Below are positions 1 through 10,600 of a stretch of DNA of 64,000 nucleotides, in pieces. The position numbers and the translations under genes were made by a program. Numbering within the stretch: position 1 is the stretch's first letter; each line of letters opens with the position of its first letter. The notes under the pieces were generated by a model. The model made no database searches. It was not told the origin of the DNA and saw only the letters and a list, made by a program, of their open reading frames with translations. The stretch is from Athripsodes cinereus (taxonomy: Eukaryota; Arthropoda; Insecta; Trichoptera; Leptoceridae): the NCBI GenBank assembly GCA_947579605.1, contig OX388307.1:22979237-23043236 (forward strand), in the 5' to 3' direction.

Positions 1-869
1 AAGCTTAAAAGATTAGGAGCAAGTCCATCAAAAATTTACTCAACACCTCCATTATTTTTTTTTAGATATACCTACTTGTTTAATACGAAAAATTTGAATT
101 TAAACTTGAAACTTCGCATTTGACTTCGATATTGACGGTGTTAATTTTTAACACACCTGTTTTAGATATGAATATAATTAAAAAAAAATCCCATCGTACA
201 AAATGTATGACTATAAATATGAATATCCCTCATACAAAGTATGGAAGATTGACAGGAGTCGGTTATAAGAAAATAAAGTGACCCGAGTGTCAGATGGTCG
301 ACACACCTGTTAGGTATACCTACATATAAATACTATGGACGAGAGTTGAATCATCACCAAGCAAGTTGCCGAAGAGTATAAAATGTGATGCACAATAATA
401 TTATGTGGATTTTTAGATAGATATGGCTTTTGCATTATCTTAACTTGGTCATGAAGTATTACCTTAGTACGATCATCATATAAAATTGTATCAACATAGA
501 CAAGTCACTTACAATAAACATAGCTTATCAATATAATACATAAATCTTATAAAATCAATCCAGGTATTAAAGTTATTTTAAACTTTGTGATATTTCTTTT
601 CACTTAACTTCGAGTGTTTTGCTGCAAAAAGAAGAAAACGGATGGCATTATAATTACCTCTAACATACACAAGTACAGTTATATTATGTAGATTACAGAC
701 ATGTCAAATCTCTGACTCACATTTATTTTTTGCATGGTCTAAAATAAAAAGTTTTGAATTATAATATATATGGAGAGTTTTGCGTATTAAAATTGTTATT
801 CGTCTCCTAATCATTACAATAATTGAAAATGTAAGAAAGTCGGTGTTACATTTGACATGTAAATTGTCT
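1..869. other. AT-rich DNA without recognisable features
   Basis: No reading frame, RNA gene or repeat could be supported. The stretch has stop codons in all frames and scattered short AT runs. Confidence 0.6.
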
Positions 870-1122
870 GCCGGCGACCGGTGTGGCGCGGAGGCTAACG
901 CACTTGCCTTTGAGTCACGAGGTCCCGGGTTCGATTCCCGGCCAGGGCAAAATAAAGAATGACCTTTTTCAGATTGTCCTGGGTCTGGGTGTTACATGTA
1001 TATGTGTTTAGTGCATTGTATATGTGTATCGCCGTGTTAGTACCCATAATACAAGATTCATATCTTAGTTTGGGACTAGCTCGGTCTGTGTGAATTGTCT
1101 ACACGTGTTATGTTATGTTATG
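870..1122 (+). mobile_element. tRNA-derived SINE, copy 1
   Basis: The head resembles a tRNA: an A-box-like stretch (TGGCGCGGAGG) and a perfect B box GGTTCGATTCC at 928-938 within a GC-rich segment. It is followed by an AT-richer unrelated body and a short tandem tail of TGTTA units. The body is shared with a second copy at 15132-15375, including the words TGACCTTTTT, GTGTTACATGTAT, GTGTTTAGTGCATTGTATAT and GGGACTAGCTC, so this is a dispersed family and not a single tRNA gene. Such SINEs are transcribed by RNA polymerase III from the internal boxes and rely on a LINE for reverse transcription. Which LINE drives this one cannot be read from the sequence. There is no intact acceptor stem, so a functional tRNA is excluded. 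Confidence 0.85.
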
Positions 1123-1203
1123 TCTTATGGACATAAACAGCAGATAATTTAAATTTGTAGCTCCCACAATCGCTACTACCTACTCGCTACTGACGCGTAT
1201 AAT

Positions 1204-2007
1204 GGGGTGTTCACATTTGGCGAATATCGCCAGGCAAATTTCAAAATATAACGCCAGGCGAAAAAACAAAATTCGCCGTACGCCCATTGATCGTCACACC
1301 TGTTCACACAGTCCACCGATATAGAAACGATCTGTTAGATGCGCTTTGATTTTGATATTGTTTTCAAAATGGCGGACGTCGAGATGGAGATCGCGAAGTG
1401 TTTATTTTTAGTCGAAAATGTTATACTAGAGGTTAAAGGTGCCTTTTAATTAAGGTAACAAACGCCACAAACCAACAACAAAGATAATAGCTGTCACGAA
1501 GCGGGAAACATTATAAAATTTATAGGTTAGAAAGTTTTCACGGACGCCGCGCACATCTACGCATGCGCAAATCGTTCAACCAGAGAAAAAGTGGGAAGGT
1601 GGTCAACTCGAGACGATATCGTTTCTGTTATTTTAGAAGGATTAACTATGTAACAGTTACGAGACATTTTGAATGTTTTTTAAATATTCTACAATGCACA
1701 TCCGTTACTTGATTTTTTAAAATCGCGATCGATTTCGGTAAACCTTTACCATTGACGAGCGAGATAATACTACGAGATAGAGCGAGGTATTATCTCGCTC
1801 GTCAATGGTAAAGGTTTACCGAAATCGATCGCGATTTTAAAAAATCAAGTAACGGATGTGCATTGTAGAATATTTAAAAAACATTCAAAAAGATATCGTT
1901 TCTACTGGTTTTTATCGTTTCAGACTAGCTGTCATTTTGTTCACACGGTTCAAATGGCTGGCGATATTTAGGTGCCCTGGCGATATTCGCCAAAGTGAGA
2001 ACACCAC
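1204..2007. mobile_element. Non-autonomous DNA transposon with about 30-bp terminal inverted repeats
   Basis: The ends are inverted copies of each other. The left end reads GGGGTGTTCAC then TTTGGCGAATATCGCCAGG; the right end, read on the minus strand, gives GTGGTGTTCTCAC then TTTGGCGAATATCGCCAGG, differing by a small indel and a few substitutions. There is no transposase frame inside, so this is a MITE-like non-autonomous element. The flanks show only a weak candidate duplication (ATAAT/ATAAC), so the superfamily is undetermined. About a third of its length is a separate palindromic insertion (1615-1903). Confidence 0.75.
1615..1903. mobile_element. Nested palindromic element 1 (104-bp perfect arms, hammerhead-like motif)
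   Basis: A 12-bp direct repeat GATATCGTTTCT at 1615-1626 and 1892-1903 brackets about 40 bp of head sequence and then an inverted repeat. Its arms, 1667-1770 and 1787-1890, are perfect reverse complements by direct reading, with a 16-bp spacer. Each arm, read outward from the centre, contains CAAT, a six-pair stem GGTAAA/TTTACC, GAAA (1821-1824 in the right arm), then ATCG-ATCG-CGAT, a four-pair stem. Elements at 5204-5490 and 38127-38180 share this layout with different stem bases. The direct repeats look like a target-site duplication created on insertion into the surrounding MITE. A Penelope-like origin is inferred from this layout; no reverse transcriptase is present. Confidence 0.7.
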
Positions 2008-2459
2008 ATAACAGTAATAATCTTCATCCTCCGCTGTCCCGCTGCTGCATGCTGCTCTTCTTCATTCATATATAAGGACATATATTCATACATAATCACC
2101 GCTCACAATCTCGAACATCATGTTTATTAATGTTACACTCAATTTGCATATTGTTAAAATTGAATAACGAATTGCTCTATGTCTTAGATTGTCTAGTCAG
2201 TAAATGGATATCGTGATACGAGAAAGACGATAGTCATGAATGGATGGAAAAACGCACTGTTTTTTCAATCGCATTAAATTTAGTTTTCTTAGTAAATTTT
2301 ATTCTATTGTAAGCAGAGGAAACGGAACGGCAAAATATATCTTTAATGTTTCTTCATTCATACAATTTGTCATATATGAGTTCACGAGGTTAAGCAACTA
2401 GATTAACCTCGTGAAAAAGAGGTCGTGACCGAGATCTTTTATTTAAAAAAAAAAAAGAT
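2008..2459. other. AT-rich DNA; short hairpin at its end
   Basis: There is no gene. At 2427-2466 a 14-bp inverted repeat (GACCGAGATCTTTT and its complement) flanks an A-rich spacer. It abuts the LINE relic that follows and is probably incidental. Confidence 0.5.
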
Positions 2460-2600
2460 CTCGGTCATCCCTTCATCGTCCATTCGCATTACTTATCCAA
2501 ACCATCACATCATGTTAACACGCATTCTATTTAAAATATTCCTCTCACATCTGCCCATTCTGTTATTGTCCTCAGTCTCACACCCTTTTATAAATCAATC
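2460..2600 (-). mobile_element. Decayed RTE-type LINE fragment
   Basis: The stretch resembles the segment of the RTE element at about 15790-15915 in the same orientation. It shares words such as CACGCATTCT and the order CATCACATCATGTTAACACG...CATCTGCCCATTCT, which in the better copy encodes the basic WFGHVERM region near the C terminus. The frame is broken. Only an ancient fragment of about 140 bp remains. Confidence 0.45.
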
Positions 2601-2615
2601 GCTAGTATAATAATT

Positions 2616-3054
2616 AGACGATGGTCCTGGCTGGGACATGTTTTGAGAATGCCCAATGATATCTGTCAAAAGGAGTACTGTTCTTCCGTCCGCAAGGGTT
2701 CCGTCGGCCCGGGCGTCCCTCTTTCACAATACACCGTTCCTATGACAACGATATCTGGCCCCCTAGTCAAAACACATTTTAGCGTTATGAAGTCGTTCGA
2801 CTACAAACGAATTTACGACAATCTACCTACATGTACCATATAATTATGCGTTATTGTTGCAATTATAGTCGTAATTACGTTTGTAGTCGAACGACAAGTG
2901 ACGCTAAAATGTGTTTTGACTAGGGCTGCAGAGCGCAGGGAATGTCGTGGAAAGAGGTGACGCAATTGGCGCAGAGACGCTCTGAATGGAGGAGGCTGGT
3001 TTCTGCCCTGTGCTCCCGAGAGAAACGTTGAGGGCAAGATGATGATGATGATGA
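2616..3054 (+). mobile_element. LINE 3' end with (GAT)n tail, split by a MITE
   Basis: The plus strand first encodes WLGHVLRMPND, the typical tail motif of RTE-like LINE proteins. After the MITE insertion a frame reads MSWKEVTQLAQRRSEWRR then LVSALCSREKR and a stop, which matches the usual C terminus of these proteins. A few bases after the stop the element ends in GATGATGATGATGATGAG, a short tandem tail of the kind expected for target-primed reverse transcription. The fragment is heavily 5' truncated and interrupted, so it is dead. It belongs to a different family from the RTE element at 15.5-18.7 kb, which ends in CTATA units. Confidence 0.7.
2764..2922. mobile_element. Mariner-like MITE inserted in the LINE tail
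   Basis: A 155-bp element beginning GTCAAAACACATTTTAGCGT and ending with the inverted copy lies between two TA dinucleotides, the target duplication of Tc1/mariner elements. The inverted arms run about 45 bp each and differ only at a short internal patch. There is no transposase frame. A related end lies at 39478-39522. The insertion is younger than the LINE it interrupts. Confidence 0.8.
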
Positions 3055-3953
3055 GTATAATAATTTATTGTAATCAAATAGTAAAGATAAGAACATCAAC
3101 GAAATAATCAGTGGTTAATTTATATTCTATAAGAAAATTACAACCACATACTCTGTGCAATTACAAGTTGACTGCAATACAATCAAGCAATAAGTGCCTA
3201 TTATGTTTGGTAGGTATAAAAATGAACTGACGGTTCGTTGAGCATATCTGATAATATGAATACTATATATATCATCTACATGCCTTCTCGTTATGCACGC
3301 TTGTAAAAATGTCTAAAATATTTTTTTATTAATCAATTACAACATATTAATATTATCATCCGCTGAATCGGTTTTGATTCACGTTTTTGCTATCCAATAT
3401 ATCATTGTGTGACTACTAACAATTCAAGAATATTTATAATATTTTTATTTGCAATTCTGTGAGTGTTTATGAGCGTTGATTGAAAACAAGTATGCAATTA
3501 TAGACACAATAATTTTTCATGCCATATGCACATTCTGGTTTAGTTTTTTGTAATATGTTTTTGACATGAAGTATTGAGAGCGCTTATATAATAGCGATTA
3601 AATAATAATGAGTGCATCTGGCAAACGATATGCAAAACTTAACAGAAACTATCAACATATTATTTATACATTAAAATTTATACTTAATTGTTGAGGTAGA
3701 CCACAAAACTACGAACATTGAGGATGTGAAATAAATTATAGCTTTGTATACATATATCTCTATGCATAAAGGTAGTTACATAATATACCTGTAATATTAT
3801 ATATCTAACAATAACTAGTCTTGAATTACATTTATTACATTTTGGTTTCCAAATGCAAGTTCAGTAAAATAATTTCAAGGAAAAGTATACCTACAAATTC
3901 GTAAGACAGAAGCAATGATTGAATTTACTGATAATGTAATTATTAAATATATA
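3055..3953. other. AT-rich DNA without recognisable features
   Basis: No frame, repeat or RNA gene could be supported here. Confidence 0.6.
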
Positions 3954-4095
3954 TAATAATAATAAACTTTATTGTACAAAATATTTGGATATAAATAATA
4001 ATGTTACAACATGGTATAAACGAGTAATTTTGCACAATGGGCGAGTTTATCGCAGGGACGCGATATCTTTCAACTCACCCAAATTATATATTCTT
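3954..4095 (-). mobile_element. LINE family A 3' end with (TTA)n tail
   Basis: Read on the minus strand it ends with GATAAACTCGCCCATTGTGC, then TTGTACAATAAAGTTTATTATTATTAT. The polyadenylation-like AATAAAG followed by TTA units marks the 3' terminus of a non-LTR element. A closely similar copy in the same orientation is at 23513-23650, and related ends are at 14604, 26712, 54382 and 58594 on the plus strand. No coding part remains. Confidence 0.65.
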
Positions 4096-5203
4096 GGGGA
4101 GAATAAGAAAAATAATGAAAATTGGCAAAATATTTTTCATTTACTTTAAATTGATATATAATTGAAATAATATTAAAGTAGATATGAAATATATCTATGA
4201 AAGACTACGTACACTGTTTTTCCATACTTAATTTCAAATAGAACTTATAAAAAAATTTGGTAGTTTTTTCATACATACAGAAATATATAATATGAATGAG
4301 GAGATTGTGTCCACTTGATTGATGTCGATGCTTGACAATAAACATGTGACTTAAACGCGAACAACAGTAATGTTCCTACCTATCTATCTAGATATAAATC
4401 CTGTTATAACAAAATGTGAATCTCACATTCACTGCTTACATACAGTTATGGACAAATTGAAGGCAAATAAAAAACAAAATTTGTATTGTGAGTTTAATAT
4501 TTATGAGAAATACAAATTCCTTTTATCATTACATCGATTCTTATAATATAAAAGAAATTACAAATTGAAAAAGTAGAAAAAATAGTTATCAATAACAAGT
4601 TCGTAGAGAAATGATAAGTCGATATTTTTTTCATTGCGTTTGAATCAGTGATATGCGAATTTGTAATATTGCTTTTAATCAGATGTATCAATGTAGTTTG
4701 ATAGCCTCCTTTGCGGTAAGATATTTCTATCAATTCCACACACAATTCAGATATAATTAATATTGAGTGTTATTATTGTTGAGAATGGACTAGACGATTT
4801 TGTAACGCAGCGGGGGATTTAGAAACGGCAAGCACTCTTTCCTATCTCTAATGACTATAGATAAATATAATGTTTGTTCTATTACATGTATTTGTAATAT
4901 TTGTAAAACGCCTAATAAGCAAAAATATATCTTCTTGCAATCACTTATAATTGATACCTATTTTTATTACATTAGTACTGTGGATTTTTAAATGTAAATA
5001 AGTATTTATGAAGTTTTGAAACTGTTACAGTTCAAGAAATGTGTAAAACTCTTCAAAAACTTATTTTATCATTTTTCTGTGAGTAAAATCAAATACATTA
5101 TGAATGATAAATATATTGTATCTTTTACATAAGAAAACAAGAAAAACTTCCAGTTTTTCTTTTTTTTTTAAAAAAAAAGATATATCTGGGTTTTATTATA
5201 AAC
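4096..5203. other. AT-rich DNA without recognisable features
   Basis: A frame of 83 codons on the minus strand at 4494-4745 has no recognisable motif and an amino-acid make-up typical of random AT-rich sequence. I see nothing else. Confidence 0.6.
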
Positions 5204-5490
5204 CCAATACAACCTTTGCTTATGTTTTCGGCATTCACAATATAACAATTTCTAGACATGATATGATTTTTTTAGATTATTATGTACTAATTGTTATTTT
5301 TTGAGCTTTTTATTTGCTACCGCGGTTTCGGTGGAGCGTCCACCATTAACGAGCGTTAATCTAAAACGTTTAGATTAACGCTCGTTAATGGTGGACGCTC
5401 CACCGAAACCGCGGTAGCAAATAAAAAGCTCAAAAAATAACAATTAGTACATAATAATCTAAAAAAATCATATCATGCCAATACAACCTT
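5204..5490. mobile_element. Palindromic element 2 (220-bp palindrome without spacer)
   Basis: A 13-bp direct repeat CCAATACAACCTT at 5204-5216 and 5478-5490 brackets about 41 bp of head sequence and a palindrome at 5258-5477 whose centre is AACGTT. By direct reading the two 110-bp halves are perfect reverse complements. The head is alignable with that of element 1 (TAACA..TT.C.AGACAT). Each arm, read outward, carries TAAT, a stem GGTGGA/TCCACC, GAAA (5405-5408), ACC-GC-GGT and A. It is the same layout as element 1 but with different bases in both stems, so the stems covary. A snap-back copy or inverted-terminal-repeat structure of a Penelope-like element is a reasonable reading, but it is inference. 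Confidence 0.75.
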
Positions 5491-5499
5491 ATACACCTT

Positions 5500-5605
5500 T
5501 CACACTAAGCTAAAAGCTTGTGCTGTGAAAGGGGAGTTTGCCGGCACCTAGGATCGAAACACGGACCCCTCGTTCTGAAGGCCGAGACTCGTAGAACTCA
5601 TTTAG
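5500..5605 (-). repeat. tRNA-like / SINE-like fragment
   Basis: On the minus strand a GC-rich segment reads GGGGTCCGTGTTTCGATCCT then AGGTGCCGGCA, with a B-box-like core. No A box or acceptor stem can be recognised. It is either the 3' half of a decayed tRNA pseudogene or a SINE head of a family unlike the SINEs at 870 and 15132. Confidence 0.35.
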
Positions 5606-6779
5606 TTTAACAAGTTTAAATACTCGTACACCACAACTGTAACGAGTTAAGAATAATACTCAACAAACATCTCATCCACACAAAAACGCCGTTGTAAAAA
5701 TCCAGAAAGTAGTTCTGAAATCATGATAGCAATAATAAAATATGCTAGTGAGAACAGATGAATGAGCGGAATGTGCGATACCTAAATAATTGACTTAATT
5801 GTGGTACATGTTTGTGGATAACAACTGAGTTATGCACGACTTAATTTTATTTTTGTAAACCATATATATAGTTGTTGCCTGTTTTGTACTTTTTATCAAT
5901 AAATAAAATAAAATAAAATGATAATACCTAATATAGGATAATAGTATAACATTTTCACTATGCACCATTCTTCTTTTTCTTAAATCCAATGACTGGATGA
6001 AATAATAATAAGAAGAGGATGTTTAAGGTGCAGAAGACTCCTGAAACACCATATTATGCTCCATTATGTTGTCTAAATATGTGATAAATTTTAAGAATAT
6101 TCCACAAGGTTGTAATGTGGAATATTTAAAAGGTGAGTAATAACAATAACATTCACACTGAGTGGGTACAGAGTAAGAAGGTACATAGGTACCTACCTAG
6201 ATATATACATTGTACAATCACATTGTACGATATTGATGATAAATACTGGTAATATAGCTTGTCTTCTGTTAGTTGATCATGATGGATAGAGCGAAGAAGA
6301 TGTATTAGATTGGTTTGGCTTTAGGTACAATAATAATAATATATTAATATCCATTTTTACAACAATGTATGAATTACATACCTATATTTTTATACCAGGC
6401 CTTACTTATATTGGACAAAAAGTTCTGTGTCTGTTCTACCTGAAATAATCTCACTGCATAAGATGACTTACATATACCTACTTAATGAATGGAAAAAAAT
6501 ATTGTATACAGTCATATATATCCCTATCCTGAAAGTGATGCATGTCTTCAAATTAAATCATATCTATAGTGATATTTTTATGATATGTATGTATTGATTT
6601 CAAATATTGTAACCAATGTAGGTACAGTGGAGAATAACATGAATAAATAAATAAAATACATAATTATAATATACAGCATTATTATTTAGTTTAGGTAAGT
6701 TTTGTATGCAGTGAGATTCGGAAGAGAAGATAAATAATTGAAATATATATAATAAAAGAAATCATCATACAAACTTACC
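5606..6779. other. AT-rich DNA without recognisable features
   Basis: No gene, repeat family or RNA could be supported. Confidence 0.6.
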
Positions 6780-6959
6780 GCCATCATTATAACTCTGTTG
6801 GTCCCTCAATTCTGAGGATCATGATCATCACACCTAGCTCTAAAGACCGTCCGTCTCCACCACGAGCACTCGTCGCCATGTGCAAAACCTCATCCAGTGA
6901 CCTCTGTGTGAGATCGTAATTCCAAATATATAGAAGCGTTAATGAAATAACTCCATTCC
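6780..6959 (-). other. Candidate spliced exon of unknown gene
   Basis: On the minus strand a strong polypyrimidine tract and acceptor (TTTTTTTTCCAG) lie just before the segment, and a consensus donor GGTAAGT lies at its other end. Between them one frame stays open for about 57 codons, reading NGVISLTLLYIWNYDLTQRS at the start and RIEGPTEL before a TAA. The TAA falls only a few bases before the donor, so this would be a last coding exon with a spliced 3' UTR, or a noncoding exon. The GC content is clearly above the flanks. I do not recognise the protein. The opposite strand is also open for much of the span, so an old repeat is an alternative. Confidence 0.3.
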
Positions 6960-7483
6960 TGGAAAAAAAATGAAATTTCTGTTATAATAGGTATGTACAA
7001 TAATTGAAAATCATACAATTATTAAAAATGTTTGATTTAATAAGTGTTGCATGGTTGTGTTAGTGCTTTGACAGATTTGGTGTATTGTGTCTCATTTCCA
7101 CACCATTAATAAAGCCGTTAATGAGAAATGTAAAACGCTTCAACACAAACCTACACACGAGTGCTTGAAAGTGAATGTGTGAATGATAATTAAGCGATGT
7201 TTAACTCTTGTTGATTGGTGGAAAATGTGCTGTTAATAAATTGTGCAACGACCAATCAGAGAGTAAAACGGCTCGCTGCCAGTTGAAATGGTCATCACAT
7301 ACGTCCAATCATTAGTCTATCTAGTTATTTGTAACTTTCCAAATGGGAAACAATCATTTAGCAGCCGACTAGTTGGAATGTGCCGCACCGCGTATTTGTA
7401 TTTACGAGGTATATAGGAAAGTACATAGCATTGTATAATCAGTCGCTTCTCAACTGTTAGGACTGTAAGAAAATAAGACTTGT
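6960..7483. other. Intergenic or intronic DNA with paired CCAAT words
   Basis: GATTGGT near 7212 and ACCAATC near 7250 form a spaced inverted pair. No TATA box or initiator in a convincing position was seen. Nothing else is identifiable. Confidence 0.4.
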
Positions 7484-7604
7484 AGTATGGGTGGTAAAGA
7501 TAAAATTGTCTTTGGTTTTTCGAACACTTGCCTTTTACAAGAAACTCAAAAACTTACGGAAAATAGTGAGAGATTAATTCTTTGCCAGATGCCCCACGAA
7601 AAAT
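7484..7604 (-). mobile_element. Mini-RTE derivative, 5' part
   Basis: Read on the minus strand it has the family head TTTCGTGGGGCATCTGGCAA, then AGAATTAATCTC, CCGTAAGTTTTTGAG, TGTAAAAGGCAAGTGTTCG and a CCACCCAT segment. The 3' RTE terminus is missing. It is one of about eight copies; the best full copy is at 29501-29755. Confidence 0.6.
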
Positions 7605-10600
7605 GTGAGGTACCTAAATAAATAAAAAGTATTCACAAGATCATTTAAATTAGAATAACTACCTACTTATTTTATAAAAATATAGATACCTATTTAAAGT
7701 TAATGTTACATGTAACATGTGAGTAGGTACTCACATTGATAAATTGCAGATTTTTTGATAAGTTTTGAATCTTAACCCTATTTTTCTTAAGAAATACTTT
7801 CAACTAATAAAGGTAGCATGCATAATTTTTTTAGGACTATGGGAATTGAACTTTAATTCTTGTGAAACAAAACTATAATAAACGTTACTAAACCAACTGT
7901 TCATAATAAGAAAAAAAGAGGTACCCTGATTTTAATATAATAGTGGTTTGAAATTAGCATACAGTTATAACAAACGATATCCATTTCTCAAGCATAAATA
8001 TGTAATGAGTACTAATGGGTTAAAATAAATTATTACACAGTTAGTTATATTACAAATAATATATCGGTTCATCAAAGCACATTTCCAAAAGATCACATAT
8101 TTAGATACAATACAAGAAACAAACCAATAAATCATAACAGATGTCATATCATTTTTCTATTCATCTTAAACATTATATTTGATATCGAGATAAAAAATTT
8201 GAGTGAATCGAATATATAATTGTTTCAATACCCTTAAGGCCATCAGATATAGAGGACAGATACACAAGACAGACATATTAATATAATCTGCGAACCACAC
8301 GTCGGGAACTATCGCACCAATCTCGAATAAACCTGCATCTAATTAAAGACGATCGATCTGCCTGTTTGTTTATTGCAATGAGCCAGCTGAAGAATTATTG
8401 GACCGTTTGTTGTAAGCGTAAAATTTTTAAATTACCGTATACCAAATTAGGATACTCTCATAAATTGATTGCTGATAGTTGAGATATATAAGAGTTATTT
8501 ATCAGAGTATTGTTGGATTTATGAAGGCTTTTATGTCAATGAGTAGGTGGACTACTTAAAACGACTTGCAATAATTATTATTCAATATCTACATGAGTAT
8601 CATTATTATTATTCAATTGACATAAACATCATAATCCTCTGATGTCAGACGAATTCCGTTAATGAAATTTTATATGGAGTATTGTAACGACAAAATAATT
8701 ATATTTTTGTACCTTGCAAATATAATATAGTTAATGGCAGCATTTGTTAGAGATTTAAGGGAAAATGTACAAGACGTCCAAAATATCTGCATCTTTCTCC
8801 CTTACACATCTATCACCATGGGGTAGGCAGTAGCTGTCTGCACGAAATGAACGTTAATGGAAATAAATTAATAAAGAATACTGAATGCTCGGTAGGTATA
8901 AACATTTGTGGAAAACTAAATGAAAAGTCAATAATTATTAATAGATTTAAAAAAATTAAAAAAAAACACATAAAAATATCTAATTGTCAATAAGTCAGAG
9001 AATTAATTAACTTTTTCAGAATCAAACATCACGTCTAGCATGTCGAGGCAATACATACGTAGTATCAACTAATGAACATTGTTTATTAAAATGTATCAGG
9101 GCTTTTGATATTTATCTGAGTTGTCTATATTAATATCTATCTGATATTAAATAATCTCATGAATATTCCCAACAAGAATGATATTAGTTAAGGCATCTGC
9201 AGTTTACCTACCCACTATTCGAGTAATACTCGTATCACCCGAGTTTGCATACAATTTATTGACGAAGATGTATGCAAAGTTGTTGTAAGAAAAGTGTGGG
9301 AAGGGTTAATTTTTACCAACAGCTGTCAGCATGTAAATGTAAGTGTAGTGTTTGTCTATCAGAAGTTCTGATAACGCTGCTTAGTTGAAAACACAGAGGC
9401 GGTGCTGAAAACATAAATCTAAGGAAACAATAAATAATTTTAACCTAATTAATTTTTTACTATAGATGTAGGTATACCTACATTTAAAGGTATTGATAGT
9501 CATTCAACTACCTAGGGTAAAATGTGTTTTTTTTCTAGATTAATTTCTCAAAAAAGTGATGGATCGGTTACATTACTTAAAGACATACAAATTCAAAAAA
9601 CTCTGTGTGAAATTTGTGTTTCTTGAATTTTTGAAGTTAGGACTCTAAAATAATTTAACACATTTGGCATAAAAATCACTCTAAATGTAGAAAATTTCCA
9701 CCCGGGAGGAATGTCAAATGATGTCAAAAATAAAAAGGGGAAAAATTCTATGGAAAATTACACATAAATGTCTACAAAGCATTGAACATTTTAACAATAT
9801 AGAATTAGAGGCGTCCCTGTACGAGTTGTCTAATTGGTACACCTGTGGGAGTGTGGTTAAGTTACGGACATACAACATCCGATCCAATCAACCAAGATGG
9901 ACAAGGTCTTGTGACACTTCCAACACTATAACGAAGGCAAATAAACATTGTACTGCAAATCAATCCACGTATCTGCCTAGTACAACACCAACATATTATT
10001 ATCTATATATTCAATGTCCCATCTACCATCTAGACAAGCACATTCCGCTCTTATCAAGATAAGAGTAACTAAATGGAGCTATGTATTCATTTATTACACT
10101 ACATATTTCAGTTATAATCTATCAGGTTAATAATCCTTTGGCCTTTTATAGTACCCCTTTAAAAAAAGACTTATACCTACATTTTTACAAGCATGTATAT
10201 TTAAGTATACATAGTAAACCATGTCCGAATTATCTTTGAAACAAATAAAAAAACCATCATGAAAAATGCAATTACCTAGCTTTTATTTTAGACTAAGTAT
10301 TTTATATAACATCAGATGAGCTGATATCTGAACAAGAAATTACTACGCATTGATAAAAATGTACCATGCAGTTGAATAGTTTTACTTCAGATCTTAATTG
10401 TTTGATTCTCAGAGTTGTTGAAAAAGAAAGGAATGTTTTTATGTTCGCATAAATAACACTACACGGGTTAACAAGAAATTATAGTTTCCACGATGGATAT
10501 CACCACTATTATAAAAATTACAGAAACTGCAAGACCCACTGTCACATCGCATTCCTCGAGTTCTATCAAACCAATCGTGAGATGAATGAAATTATATTGA

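Noticed and set aside
870..945. Functional tRNA gene
   Set aside because: The A and B boxes are present but no acceptor stem or cloverleaf can be formed, and the segment continues into a body shared with a second dispersed copy.
1667..5477. Terminal hairpins of an integrated parvovirus-like genome
   Set aside because: The perfect palindromes recall such termini, but no viral-type reading frame lies near them and each is bounded by its own short direct repeat, as expected for separate transposon insertions.
7210..7260. Promoter with paired CCAAT boxes
   Set aside because: No TATA box, initiator or downstream gene is evident; the words occur easily by chance.
9718..10062. 114-codon plus-strand frame
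   Set aside because: No recognisable motif, no splice or promoter context, and AT-driven composition; expected by chance in a window of this size.
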